DNA from: an uncultured Burkholderiales bacterium
GTDB lineage: Bacteria; Pseudomonadota; Gammaproteobacteria; Burkholderiales; Burkholderiaceae_C
Length of the DNA stretch: 36,689 nt
Reading direction: 5' to 3'
Assembly (NCBI GenBank): GCA_903935585.1
Contig: CAIZSE010000075.1
Span: forward strand, 1-36,689
Positions 16,298 to 24,129 of the stretch are shown piece after piece (the first letter of the stretch is position 1; each line of letters opens with the position of its first letter). A program made the position numbers and the translations under genes. The notes under the pieces were generated by a model. That model was not told the DNA's origin and did no database searches. It saw only the letters and a program-made list of their open reading frames with translations.

Positions 16298-17243
16298 GCT
16301 CGCGGCGCCCTGCAAGCGCACCACCCTGCACGGTCCGACCATGGGCACACGCTGGTCAGTCAGTGTCGACGCCGACAGCACCGTGGAACTGGTGGCCTTG
16401 CGCCAGGACCTGGCCGCTGCGGTGGAGCAGGTGGACGCGCAGATGTCCCCCTGGAAACCCGACAGCGACCTCATGCGCCTGAACCGTGCCCCCTTGGACA
16501 CGTGGGTGGCGTTGCCTGCGCAATTGCTCGAGGTGCTGGACTGTGCACTCGATGTGCAGCGCCTGAGCGCGGGTGCGTTCGACCCCTGCGTTGGCGCGCT
16601 GGTGAATGCCTGGGGGTTTGGCGCGGTGCGCGATGCACCCGATGCGCAAGCGATCCGCGCCGCACGCAGCGCCATGCCGCGCGATGCGGACGCGCGCCTG
16701 GACCTGGACAGGCCCGCAAGCCGCGCTCGCATGCGCGCACCCCTGCAGCTCGACCTGTGCGGCATTGCCAAGGGTTACGCGGTGGACCGCATGGTCGCGG
16801 TGCTGCAGCGTTACGGTGTGCGGCATGCGCTGGCATCGCTGGATGGCGAGCTGCGTGCAGTGGGCAGTCAGTCCAGCGGCGCGCCCTGGGCCGTGGCGCT
16901 CGAACGTCCTGAGGCGGGATGCCGCGCGGTGCATGGCGTGATCGAACTGGAGGATCTGGCAGTGGCCACCTCGGGCGACTACCGATGCTTTTTGCAAGTG
17001 GGCGATGCCCACTTGGCACACACCATGGACGCACAGCGCAGTGCGCCCGTGAACAACGCCGTGGCGTCGGTCACAGTGCTGGCGCAGACCTGCATGCAGG
17101 CGGATGCTTGGGCCACGGCCTTGCTGGTGGCAGGCCCTGACAAAGGTCTGGCCATGGCACAGCGCATGGGCCTGGATGTGCTGTTCTTGCTGCGCCGTGC
17201 TGAAGGTTTGATCGAGCTGGGGCTGGGTCGCTTTGGCAGATAG
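16278..17243 (+). CDS. apbE: FAD:protein FMN transferase (ApbE)
   Basis: 321-residue flavin transferase that moves FMN from FAD onto a Thr/Ser of an exported protein. Motifs are TMGTRWSVSVDAD, GAFDPCVGALVNAWGFGAV, DLCGIAKGYAVDRMVAVL, the HTMDAQ segment in place of the usual H-x-M-D-P, and ATSGDYRCF. No classical signal peptide is seen, unlike many ApbE proteins; the N-terminus MPKMSSELAAPCKRT is soluble, so the site of action is uncertain. The start at 16278 has AAAAGAG upstream; the ATG at 16287 is an alternative. It overlaps the reductase gene, so the two are coupled. The likely client is the DUF2271 protein two genes upstream. Confidence 0.93.
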   Translation: MPKMSSELAAPCKRTTLHGPTMGTRWSVSVDADSTVELVALRQDLAAAVEQVDAQMSPWKPDSDLMRLNRAPLDTWVALPAQLLEVLDCALDVQRLSAGAFDPCVGALVNAWGFGAVRDAPDAQAIRAARSAMPRDADARLDLDRPASRARMRAPLQLDLCGIAKGYAVDRMVAVLQRYGVRHALASLDGELRAVGSQSSGAPWAVALERPEAGCRAVHGVIELEDLAVATSGDYRCFLQVGDAHLAHTMDAQRSAPVNNAVASVTVLAQTCMQADAWATALLVAGPDKGLAMAQRMGLDVLFLLRRAEGLIELGLGRFGR

Positions 17244-17650
17244 AGGTTTTCAACACTGACGCGCCAGGCATGTTGCACACCACACGCAGCCGTGCTTCAC
17301 GGCTTGACGGTCAACTCGTTGTGGATGGTGTGGGAGTGCAGTTTTTTAACGCGATGCAGGTTTTCGGCCTGGGAGCGGACTGTCGTTCATCGAACTTGAC
17401 CGGCCTTAGCGGCCAGTCTTAGGGTATTTCCGGAAGACCAGTTTTGGCCAGTTTGCAGCTTCGAGTCAACCGATCGATGAAACAAGTTGGTTGAATCGTG
17501 CACCGGGCGTTTCGCAGTCCACATCGCCCTAAAGAGGTCAATGACTAGAGTACGGTGAATGGCTGATTTGCAGTCGAAAACGCAATCAACCCGAAGCGGT
17601 CTTTCAGCGCGTATATTCGTAACGATGCCGTGCTGGGGCCGATAGGTTTG
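17244..17650. other. Non-coding junction between the flavinylation operon and the catabolic cluster
   Basis: About 400 bases without a convincing gene. It holds three inverted repeats: AGCCGTG-CTT-CACGGCT (17288-17304), a possible terminator for apbE without a T-tract; GACCGGCC-TTAGC-GGCCAGTC (17398-17418, one mismatch); and a 10-bp imperfect pair at 17462-17471 and 17489-17498. Short open stretches exist on both strands but none has a start or recognisable motif. Base composition shifts here towards the AT-richer catabolic cluster, so it may mark an old insertion boundary. Confidence 0.55.
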
Positions 17651-18469
17651 CTAAACGTTTCCCAATGCGAGGCACCGTTCTGCAGCCTTTCGAATATGTA
17701 CGATCTTGCTAGATAAATCCAGAAATCTGTCAGAAGTAAACATGGGTACCTCGACACTGATAGGCGTAGAAGATGGTATGGCCCGGACCAGCTCGACCAA
17801 CGACAGTTCGCCCTCAAGGGGCGGCAGTCGACCCGATCTTGCTTCGGCAATAATCGCGCTCGTTTCGTGGGGTAATGGACCCACCAATGGGGCATCACAA
17901 ATTTGCATGGCCCCAATTAGCTTAGGGTCCAACGCTTGCACATCGGCCAAAGTTCCACCCGATCGAGCCAGATGAAGTGTGTCGATCAGGATCTTGGCGT
18001 TATGGCGTCCAGCTGTCCGTACAACTTTTTCTGCAACGTGAATATTCTGGATGGGCCGCCACACCATAAATTCTAGGTCAACCTCCATTCCATAAGGTTT
18101 AGCCAGATCACACAGCTGGGCAAATTTCTCGGTGAACCGATCAAGTTCGGGATCCTCGCCATTGACGCCTAATCGTGTAGCACCCAGTGCTGCACCAGCT
18201 TCAATGCAGGGCAAAAAAGAAGTGATGTCTGTTTGCTCGTTGATCAGCATCACCTCAATGTCCAGCACCCGAACACCCCGTTGTTGCATTCGATCCCGGA
18301 TGCTTCGTAACTCTGGGCTACCTATGCGTAAGGGGTAAGCGACACCGCCTGGGGTGGCTGGGTGCAAACGCAGGCCCGTCAGGCTATACCCGGCATCGGC
18401 CACGAAGTCTATTTGCTCTGGAGGCCCTACTTCGAGGGCAGTGAGTGGTGAGAAAGAAATTTCACGCAT
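17651..18469 (-). CDS. TIM-barrel sugar phosphate isomerase/epimerase-family protein
   Basis: 272-residue xylose-isomerase-like TIM barrel. It opens with REISFSPLTALEVGPPEQIDF. Acidic and His residues at barrel-strand ends are visible in LDIEVMLI, LGVNGEDPELD, EVDLEFMVWRP, KILIDTLHLARSGG, AMQICDAP and ISVEVPMF; the Glu, Asp, His and Glu would form the metal site. Families with this fold include inosose dehydratase, hydroxypyruvate isomerase, 3-dehydroshikimate dehydratase and ketose epimerases; I cannot choose between them. The start at 18469 has GAGATC just upstream; codons further up are in frame but overlap the SDR gene. Last gene of the minus arm of the IclR cluster, eight bases after the SDR. 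Confidence 0.87.
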   Translation of the reverse strand: MREISFSPLTALEVGPPEQIDFVADAGYSLTGLRLHPATPGGVAYPLRIGSPELRSIRDRMQQRGVRVLDIEVMLINEQTDITSFLPCIEAGAALGATRLGVNGEDPELDRFTEKFAQLCDLAKPYGMEVDLEFMVWRPIQNIHVAEKVVRTAGRHNAKILIDTLHLARSGGTLADVQALDPKLIGAMQICDAPLVGPLPHETSAIIAEARSGRLPPLEGELSLVELVRAIPSSTPISVEVPMFTSDRFLDLSSKIVHIRKAAERCLALGNV

Positions 18470-18476
18470 GGTGATC

Positions 18477-19220
18477 TCAGTAGTTGGCGCGCCCACCAGA
18501 TAGGTCAAATGTGAAGCCAGTAGTGAAGCTGCACTCTGGGCTGACGATCCACGCCACCATGGCGGCGATCTCGGGAATCTGCAGAAATCGACCCATGGGA
18601 ATTTTGGCTTTAGACGCCGAAATATGCTCAGCGGTCATTTCCTTAAGCAGATCAGTTTCCGTCATCACCGGAGCGATGCAGTTAACCAGAATGCCTGTCT
18701 CTGCCAGCTCACGCGAGAGGCTTTTGGTGAAACCAATCACCCCATGTTTGGATGCGGCATAGGCAGCGATACCAGGCACACCCTCCTTGCCTGCTGCAGA
18801 AGCCACATTGACGATGCGACCATAGCCAGCCTTTTTCATCGTCGATAACACGGCCTTGGTGCAATGAAACACGCCGTTGAGGTTGACCGCGAGCACGCGA
18901 TTCCATTGCTCTTCCGGATAGTCCATGACGGGCAACACAGGACCGTTGATGCCGGCGTTGTTGACCAGGATCTGCAGTGTTTGCGTTTTTTGCAGGGTGG
19001 CAGCAAATGCTTCGTTGACTGAATGAAAATTGCTGACGTCGACCGATTGCAGATCTATGGGTTTGAAGCCTGCGCGGTCGACGTCAAAGACCGAAATATC
19101 CTGGTCCCAGATGACAATCTTGCAGCCTTCACTGGCCAGTCTGCGGGCGATGCCCAGACCAATGCCCCGTACGCCCCCGGTGACGATGGCGGTTTGCCCT
19201 TCAAGTTTTTTCTCAACCAT
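18477..19220 (-). CDS. SDR-family NAD(P)-dependent oxidoreductase
   Basis: 247-residue classical short-chain dehydrogenase. TGGVRGIG (residues 14-21) binds the cofactor, Asp39 in IVIWDQD favours NAD+, NNAG is at 87-90, and the catalytic Ser141, Tyr154 and Lys158 lie in NVASAAGKEG and YAASK. The C-terminal FTFDLSGGRANY is the usual last strand. It starts at the ATG at 19220. Downstream spacing to the TIM-barrel gene is seven bases and it is 37 bp after the SMP-30 gene, so the minus arm is one operon. It probably oxidises a hydroxyl of the cluster's substrate or an intermediate; the substrate is unknown. Confidence 0.94.
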   Translation of the reverse strand: MVEKKLEGQTAIVTGGVRGIGLGIARRLASEGCKIVIWDQDISVFDVDRAGFKPIDLQSVDVSNFHSVNEAFAATLQKTQTLQILVNNAGINGPVLPVMDYPEEQWNRVLAVNLNGVFHCTKAVLSTMKKAGYGRIVNVASAAGKEGVPGIAAYAASKHGVIGFTKSLSRELAETGILVNCIAPVMTETDLLKEMTAEHISASKAKIPMGRFLQIPEIAAMVAWIVSPECSFTTGFTFDLSGGRANY

Positions 19221-19257
19221 GTTTATTCCAAAATCTTAATTAGGTCAGTGCGGTCAC

Positions 19258-20166
19258 TTAAATACAAAACCTATGTTCTGGTAGCCCAGGAACATCTATT
19301 TCGATGGCGAGAACGCTGCCCGACAGGGGCTCCTGATCGAGCGTCTGTGAATCCAGGAATTTTCTGGCGGTCGTGATGTAGAGCGTTTTCAATTCAGGCC
19401 CACCTAGGCACACACAGGTCGAATTCGTGACCGGCAGATCGATCACCTGAACCGCCACACCTTCTGGCGAATAACGGACAACTCGCCCTTCAGCAAAGAT
19501 GGCATTCCAGACATGGCCCTGCGAATCCACGCAGATGCCATCCGGACGTGATCGCGTGGGGGTGTGGTCTACAAACACTGTTCGCGCCCCGACCTTGCCT
19601 GATGCCAGGTCCAGACCGTATTGCCAGGTCATATAACGGCGCGTGTCTGAAAAATAAACCCGGTCATTGGTCGGCGAAAAACCAATCGAGTTGGACACTA
19701 TGACATCACCGTCAATGCGCAGGACGTTCCCCGATGGGTCTATCCGGTAAAACGCTCCGTTGGGTCGACTGAGCTGGTTGTCCATAGTGCCAACCCAAAA
19801 TCGACCGGCGGCATCGCAACGGCCATCGTTAAGGCGATTGTCCAAGCTGGCGGGCTCGACCTGACATATCTGGCGCAGCTTACGTGTTTTTAAATCAAAT
19901 AAATGCAAGCCCAAATCCAGGCCGATAAGCACGGTGTTTGGGTCAGTGGTGAGCGCCAATGAACCGGCATATCGGCAGTCAAACGAATAAGCATCGGTTT
20001 GGCCGCTGATGGGGTCAAGGTGCTGGAGTTTCTTACCATCAATATCCAACCAGAACAGCGTCTGGGTGCGATCGCACCACAGCGGTGTTTCTCCGAGGAT
20101 GTCCTGCGGGTCTGAAACGGATCTAATGAGCTCGCTTGATTGCGAAAAGCCACGGCGCATAGTCAT
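19258..20166 (-). CDS. SMP-30/gluconolactonase-family lactone hydrolase
   Basis: 302-residue six-bladed beta-propeller of the SMP-30/gluconolactonase/LRE group. The metal site is visible: Glu in ILGETPLWC, Asn in DNRLNDGRCDAAGRFWVGTM, Asn in VSNSIGFSP and Asp in RSRPDGICVDSQGHVWNA. The N-terminal extension (MTMRRGFSQSSELIRSV) has no signal peptide, so the enzyme is cytoplasmic. It starts at the ATG at 20166, six bases after the iclR stop. It would hydrolyse a sugar or cyclitol lactone formed by a dehydrogenase or GMC enzyme of the cluster, producing an aldonic-type acid; this is inferred from family and context. Confidence 0.93.
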   Translation of the reverse strand: MTMRRGFSQSSELIRSVSDPQDILGETPLWCDRTQTLFWLDIDGKKLQHLDPISGQTDAYSFDCRYAGSLALTTDPNTVLIGLDLGLHLFDLKTRKLRQICQVEPASLDNRLNDGRCDAAGRFWVGTMDNQLSRPNGAFYRIDPSGNVLRIDGDVIVSNSIGFSPTNDRVYFSDTRRYMTWQYGLDLASGKVGARTVFVDHTPTRSRPDGICVDSQGHVWNAIFAEGRVVRYSPEGVAVQVIDLPVTNSTCVCLGGPELKTLYITTARKFLDSQTLDQEPLSGSVLAIEIDVPGLPEHRFCI

Positions 20167-20172
20167 GGTGGT

Positions 20173-20997
20173 TTAGCGTGTAAGTGTTTTGTCGGATAGG
20201 TTTCCCCAGGTCCCCAAATTGGCGGACTTGAGCAACGGTGATGCGTTGGAAGCCAATGCCAGCTCTTCGGCGGCGCTCATCAGGCTCGGCGCTAGCTGCG
20301 TCATGCGTTTGGTGGTCAGTCGGTTTGATGGCCCTGCAACAATGAGAACGCCTGTGGTCTGTTCATTGCCTTTGTGCACGGGTGCAGCCATAGAACTCAT
20401 GCCCAGAGCATATACATCCTGAATAAGGCTGTAACCACGTTTGCGGTGCTCTTGGAGCATCTTCACGAAGGCCTTGATACTGGTCGGAGCGCCGGGGCCG
20501 AAATTTTTGGGGTCACCCATGCCCTGTCGGGTGACGAGTTCAATGGCTTTGTCTTCGGACAGTGTCATCAGCCAAGCATGCCCGCCAGCGCTGCATGACA
20601 GACGAAGGTCAAGCCCCATATCGGGGTCGTAGAGCAGACCAGATTTCGCGCCCTGCGCTTTCGACACCAGTGTCAGACGTTCACCATCTACGATCGCGAG
20701 TCGAACCAATTCCTCAGACTCTTTTGCCAATCGGTTGAGGATGGGCTGTGAAATGTCCACGATGCCGGATTTACTCAAAAAGCTCAAGCCCATGGATGCC
20801 AACTTGGTGGTCAGGGCATATTCGCCGCGCAGTGGCAGCTGCCGGATATAGCCATACTTGATCAGCTCATGGAGCGTACGGTGGCAACCGCTTCGCAGTT
20901 GGTTAAGGTCTTTTGAAATCTGTGCAAGTGGTGCACCGTCAGGGTACTCGCACAGGTACTCAAAGATAGCCAAGGATTTTTCGAGGGAACCGCTCAT
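20173..20997 (-). CDS. IclR-family transcriptional regulator
   Basis: 274-residue regulator. Residues about 3-65 form the winged helix-turn-helix (SLEKSLAIFEYLCEYPDGAPL, then QISKDLNQLRSGCHRTLHEL). The rest is the IclR effector domain (LRLSCSAGGHAWLMTLSED; AFVKMLQEHRKRGYSLIQDV; SMAAPVHKG; GVLIVAGPSNRL). It starts at the ATG at 20997. It is first in the minus arm and divergent from the EthD-like gene at 21112; the 114-bp gap contains overlapping promoters and two inverted repeats built on ATTTGAAT, so it likely controls both arms and itself. The effector is presumably the cluster's substrate or an intermediate. Confidence 0.94.
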   Translation of the reverse strand: MSGSLEKSLAIFEYLCEYPDGAPLAQISKDLNQLRSGCHRTLHELIKYGYIRQLPLRGEYALTTKLASMGLSFLSKSGIVDISQPILNRLAKESEELVRLAIVDGERLTLVSKAQGAKSGLLYDPDMGLDLRLSCSAGGHAWLMTLSEDKAIELVTRQGMGDPKNFGPGAPTSIKAFVKMLQEHRKRGYSLIQDVYALGMSSMAAPVHKGNEQTTGVLIVAGPSNRLTTKRMTQLAPSLMSAAEELALASNASPLLKSANLGTWGNLSDKTLTR

Positions 20998-21018
20998 AAA
21001 GGATCTTGTGTCATTTCG

Positions 21019-21031
21019 TTCAAAATTTGAA
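21019..21031. promoter_or_regulatory. Inverted repeat, candidate IclR-type operator 1
   Basis: TTCAAA-A-TTTGAA, a perfect 6-bp palindrome around one base. It extends into AAAATTTGAAT (21022-21032), which repeats exactly at 21040-21050, an 18-bp period. It overlaps the predicted iclR start-site region and the -35 of the plus promoter. Binding by the adjacent IclR regulator is inferred. Confidence 0.6.
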
Positions 21032-21055
21032 TGATATAAAAAATTTGAATAACAT
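21027..21055 (+). promoter_or_regulatory. Predicted promoter of the plus catabolic arm
   Basis: TTGAAT (21027-21032), a 17-bp spacer and TAACAT (21050-21055) on the plus strand. Transcription would start near 21062, some 50 bases before the ATG at 21112. It overlaps almost completely with the iclR promoter, so the two arms cannot both be freely occupied by polymerase. Confidence 0.5.
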
Positions 21056-21059
21056 TCAA
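21031..21059 (-). promoter_or_regulatory. Predicted iclR promoter
   Basis: On the minus strand TTGAAT (21054-21059), a 17-bp spacer and TATCAT (21031-21036). The start site would be near 21024, about 27 bases before the iclR ATG at 20997. Spacing and hexamers are good for sigma-70; not tested. Confidence 0.55.
21045..21059. promoter_or_regulatory. Inverted repeat, candidate IclR-type operator 2
   Basis: TTGAAT-AAC-ATTCAA, a perfect 6-bp inverted repeat with a 3-base spacer, 15 bp long. It covers the -35 of the predicted iclR promoter and the -10 of the predicted plus-strand promoter. Confidence 0.6.
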
Positions 21060-21111
21060 CTTTATGCGATCATAAAGCCCACAACTTGATTAGAAGAAAG
21101 ACAGGCGAACG

Positions 21112-21792
21112 ATGGCATTGATGGGCAAGGCTGCACTGGCAATGTGGTGGGATGTTGCAGCGGATATTCGAAGTGAGTTTGAAGACTGGCATTCCCACGA
21201 GCATTACCGCGAGCGTTTGGGCATCCCTGGTTTTCTGCGTGCCAACCGGTGGAGTCTGGCCGATGGTGGAGAGGGCGTCTTCCAGATGTATGAGCTCGAA
21301 AGCCATGAGGTCCTCAGCTCTGGCGCCTACTTGGACAGGCTGAACTCGCCCACACCGTGGTCAACCAAGATGATGCCCCACCACCGGAACATGGTGCGCA
21401 GCCAGTGCAGGGTGCTTGAGTCTGGTGGTGCAAGCGTGTCACGCAATGCCTTGACCGTGCGATTTTCACCTCTCCCGGGACATGAAGATGCCTTGAGGCA
21501 ATCCCTTCGGGACTTGATCGTGCAGTTGGTGGATCGCCCCGGTTGCGTGGGTGGTCACGTCCTTCGCCATGAGTCACCGGCCATCGCGATGACCAAAGAG
21601 CAAATCATCCGGGGCGGGGACAAAACGGCAGACTGGATCTTTCTGGCCATGGGTTACGACGAACGGGCCCTAAGGCAGCTTATGCAGACGGAGTTGTCAG
21701 AGGAGGCCATGATCCAGCGAGGGGCTCAATCAGGAACGGCGTCGGGCCTCTACATCCTGTCTTACTCCACAACCGCAACGGACATCGCCTGA
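21112..21792 (+). CDS. EthD-like dimeric alpha/beta-barrel protein
   Basis: 226-residue cytoplasmic protein; no named function known to me. The N-terminal half has WWDVAADIRSEFEDWHSHEH, followed by ERLGIPGFLRANRW, the layout of EthD/ferredoxin-like barrels in which a Glu-x-x-x-Trp-His segment lines a pocket. MMPHHRNMVRSQC links to a second half with a similar strand-helix pattern (NALTVRFSPLPGHEDALRQS ... RPGCVGGHVLRH). An internal duplication giving a two-domain barrel is likely. First gene of the plus arm, 11 bp before a second EthD-type gene. EthD-like proteins occur in degradation clusters, sometimes as lyases, isomerases or accessory factors; no function is assigned. Confidence 0.8.
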   Translation: MALMGKAALAMWWDVAADIRSEFEDWHSHEHYRERLGIPGFLRANRWSLADGGEGVFQMYELESHEVLSSGAYLDRLNSPTPWSTKMMPHHRNMVRSQCRVLESGGASVSRNALTVRFSPLPGHEDALRQSLRDLIVQLVDRPGCVGGHVLRHESPAIAMTKEQIIRGGDKTADWIFLAMGYDERALRQLMQTELSEEAMIQRGAQSGTASGLYILSYSTTATDIA

Positions 21793-21802
21793 GCCGATTC
21801 GC

Positions 21803-22519
21803 ATGGGACCGACCAAATTTTCTCTGCTCAAGCGCCGACAGGACATCCTTCATGACCAGTTTCTAGCGCACTGGCATACCGTGCATGTCAACATTCTGAT
21901 CCACAAGGGTCGCCACAAACATTACAACCAAAGCTACATACAAAACGATTTTCAACCGTCTCATACAAGCGACGATCTGGCATTCGATGGCGCTGCGCAG
22001 ATGGTTCCGCAATCAATCCAATTTATTAACAACGGCTTTCAGCAAGACCCTCTTTATGCAAAATTTGTGCGTCCGGACGAAGATCTTTTCCTGTCACCGG
22101 AAAAGTGCGTGGTGCTCTATTGCCAATCCGAAGGTCATGGAAACATCCCAAAGGAAGCCAACCAGCGCAAACTTCTTTGCCTGGTCAGGCGCAGAACGGA
22201 AATGAAAGAAGATGCATTCATCGCAACCTGGCAAGTGCGCGTACGTCACATGCTGGAGCAGACTGCAATGACCGGCCTGCGCGGCGTGCGTGAACACCAG
22301 GTCTTGCGCGGTGCGGCCACCAACATGGGCAACGGTTCACAACAGGGTCAACCCTTCGATGTGGTGGAAGAGTTGTTTTTCAAGAACGACGAGTCCCAGC
22401 TTTCCATGCTGCGAAACCCACAATTTCTGGATTCTTTTCGCGCACATGGGGCTATGCCCGTGAACGAAGGAAGCAATGTATTTGTCACCCAGGAGCGCCT
22501 GGTGTACGAGGGTGCATAA
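21803..22519 (+). CDS. EthD-domain protein
   Basis: 238-residue cytoplasmic protein. The N-terminal half MGPTKFSLLKRRQDILHDQF, followed by LAHWHTVHVNILI and HYNQSYIQNDF, matches the EthD pattern (F-x-x-H-W-x-x-x-H and a Y-x-Q-N strand). The second half, starting at KLLCLVRRRTEMKEDAFIATW, repeats strand-helix-strand order, with EHQVLRGAATNM as the pocket strand. It begins ten bases after the preceding EthD-like gene, and its TAA abuts the ATG of the GMC gene (TAAATG), so the three genes are translated together. Probable partner of its neighbour in a mixed barrel; the reaction is unknown. Confidence 0.83.
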   Translation: MGPTKFSLLKRRQDILHDQFLAHWHTVHVNILIHKGRHKHYNQSYIQNDFQPSHTSDDLAFDGAAQMVPQSIQFINNGFQQDPLYAKFVRPDEDLFLSPEKCVVLYCQSEGHGNIPKEANQRKLLCLVRRRTEMKEDAFIATWQVRVRHMLEQTAMTGLRGVREHQVLRGAATNMGNGSQQGQPFDVVEELFFKNDESQLSMLRNPQFLDSFRAHGAMPVNEGSNVFVTQERLVYEGA

Positions 22520-24118
22520 ATGACAGCGATGGATGCGCTCGCAGCAGACATGGAGGTTGATTACCTGATCCTTGGGGCCGGCAGTGCGGGCTGTGTGCTC
22601 GCCAACCGGCTCTCGGAAAACGGGCGGCACCAGGTGATGCTGGTTGAAGCTGGGCCGAAAGACCGCAATCCATTCATTCATGTGCCGGCCGGTTTTCTGA
22701 GGTTGATCGTCAACCCGTCCCTGAGCTGGGCATACCAATCCGAGCCCATCCCTGAAAGCAACGACAGGGTCGTGGCCATTCCGCAAGGAAAAATGCTGGG
22801 AGGCACGGGGAGCCTGAACGGCATGCTGTACGTACGATCGAGTCCGGCAGAGCATGCCGATTGGGTCAAGCAAGGTTGCAGCGGGTGGTCTTTCGAAGAG
22901 GTTGTTCCGTTCTACGAAAAATTAGAGAACGTGGACGGCGCACATCCGGATCACCCCCTGCCGGTCAATCCTTTCAAGGAACTGCACCCGCTGAGCAACT
23001 CCTTTCTGGAGGCCTGTGCACAGACGGGAATGGCGATTCACCCGAACCACAACGGTTCAGTGCGCGAGGGGGTGGCGCCGTTTATGCAGAACCGGCAAGG
23101 GCGCTTTAGGGCGGGACCAGCTCAAACCTATCTGCGTCTTGCCAAAGACAGACGCAACCTCAGGGTTATGACGCACACATTGGCCGAACGGATCCTGTTC
23201 GATTCACGCCGGGCCGTGGGCGCAGAATTGATTGGGCCTAGCGGCAAACTGATCGTCAGGGCGCGCAAAGAAGTCATCGTGGCCTGCGGTTCCATTCGCT
23301 CGCCCCATTTGCTACAGGTCTCAGGCATTGGCCCCCAGAATTTGTTACAAAAACTGGGCATTTCGGTACGTTTCAACAACCCCGCCGTAGGTGCCAATCT
23401 GCGCGACCACTATTCGGTGCGAATCTCGCAGCGAATCCAGGGCATTGGCTCAATGAATGAACGCACGCGCGGTCCACGCCTAACACTTGAGTTGTTGCGC
23501 TATCTGCTTGCAGGCTCCGGTTTGCTTACCTCCGGCGCCAGCACCTGTGCGGCCTTTGTTCGAAGCTCGGCGCAGTGCACTGCACCAGATCTGCAGTTGA
23601 GCTTTGCACCAGGAAGCTTTGAACCCGGCACCTATGCGCTTGAGCGTCTGGGCGGCATGACCATCAGCGTGTACCAGACCTCCCCAGGCAGTTCAGGATC
23701 GGTGCACGCGCGTTCCAGCAGCATGCGAGACGCGCCGCGGATCACGCCCAATTACCTCTCCTGCGAGCAGGACCGTAGAGCGCTTGTTGCAGGTTTGCGC
23801 AAGGCCCGGGAAGTGTTCTCCATGTCAGCACTGGCACGTTGGACGACCACCGAAACCTTGCCCGGCAGCGACACCCGCAGCGATGAACAACTGCTCGATT
23901 ACGCTTTCGCAAAGGGCGTCTCGGGCTACCACCTGGTTGGCACATGCCGCATGGGGGGCGCCGACGCCGTGGTGGATCCCTGTCTGAGAGTGCGTGGTGT
24001 AGAGGGCTTGAGGGTGATCGACGCCTCAGTCATGCCCACTTGCACAACCGGTAATACCAATGCACCAACCTTGATGATTGCAGAAAAAGGTGCGGCCATG
24101 GTTTTGGCCGATGCCTGA
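22520..24118 (+). CDS. GMC-family FAD oxidoreductase of the catabolic cluster
   Basis: 532-residue flavoprotein. VDYLILGAGSAGCVLANRL binds FAD, followed by MLVEAGPKDRNPF. Signature 1 is PQGKMLGGTGSLNGMLYVR, where the family's usual GGSSS is GGTGS. Signature 2 is GSIRSPHLLQVSGIGP. The C-terminal active-site pair is His in SGYHLVGTCRMGG and Asn in TGNTNAPTLMIAEKGA. The ATG at 22520 overlaps the previous stop; M11 (MEVDYL) is an alternative. It is unlike its paralogue at 6357-7961 in the substrate-cap region. It likely oxidises a primary or ring hydroxyl of the imported compound. GMC plus TIM-barrel pairs occur in C-glycoside breakdown, but the small partner of that system is not seen here. Confidence 0.93.
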   Translation: MTAMDALAADMEVDYLILGAGSAGCVLANRLSENGRHQVMLVEAGPKDRNPFIHVPAGFLRLIVNPSLSWAYQSEPIPESNDRVVAIPQGKMLGGTGSLNGMLYVRSSPAEHADWVKQGCSGWSFEEVVPFYEKLENVDGAHPDHPLPVNPFKELHPLSNSFLEACAQTGMAIHPNHNGSVREGVAPFMQNRQGRFRAGPAQTYLRLAKDRRNLRVMTHTLAERILFDSRRAVGAELIGPSGKLIVRARKEVIVACGSIRSPHLLQVSGIGPQNLLQKLGISVRFNNPAVGANLRDHYSVRISQRIQGIGSMNERTRGPRLTLELLRYLLAGSGLLTSGASTCAAFVRSSAQCTAPDLQLSFAPGSFEPGTYALERLGGMTISVYQTSPGSSGSVHARSSSMRDAPRITPNYLSCEQDRRALVAGLRKAREVFSMSALARWTTTETLPGSDTRSDEQLLDYAFAKGVSGYHLVGTCRMGGADAVVDPCLRVRGVEGLRVIDASVMPTCTTGNTNAPTLMIAEKGAAMVLADA

Positions 24119-24129
24119 AAGAAGATGAT

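Noticed and set aside
15815-16771. A 318-codon minus-strand open frame opposite the reductase/apbE junction
   Set aside because: It crosses two well-supported plus-strand genes and has no recognisable motif.
17398-17418. GACCGGCC/GGCCAGTC inverted repeat as a recombination or attachment site
   Set aside because: No integrase, no second copy at the other side of the cluster and no target duplication were found.
17545-17916. A minus-strand open frame whose end reaches into the 17.5-17.65 kb gap
   Set aside because: Most of it overlaps the TIM-barrel gene in another frame. The last 35 or so codons look mildly protein-like but have no start or family resemblance.
17651-18469. The TIM-barrel protein as a 3-dehydroshikimate dehydratase completing a quinate pathway with the AroQ-like protein
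   Set aside because: Attractive, but I see no diagnostic residues for that activity, and the AroQ-like protein has changed hydroxyl-binding residues. Kept only as one of several options.
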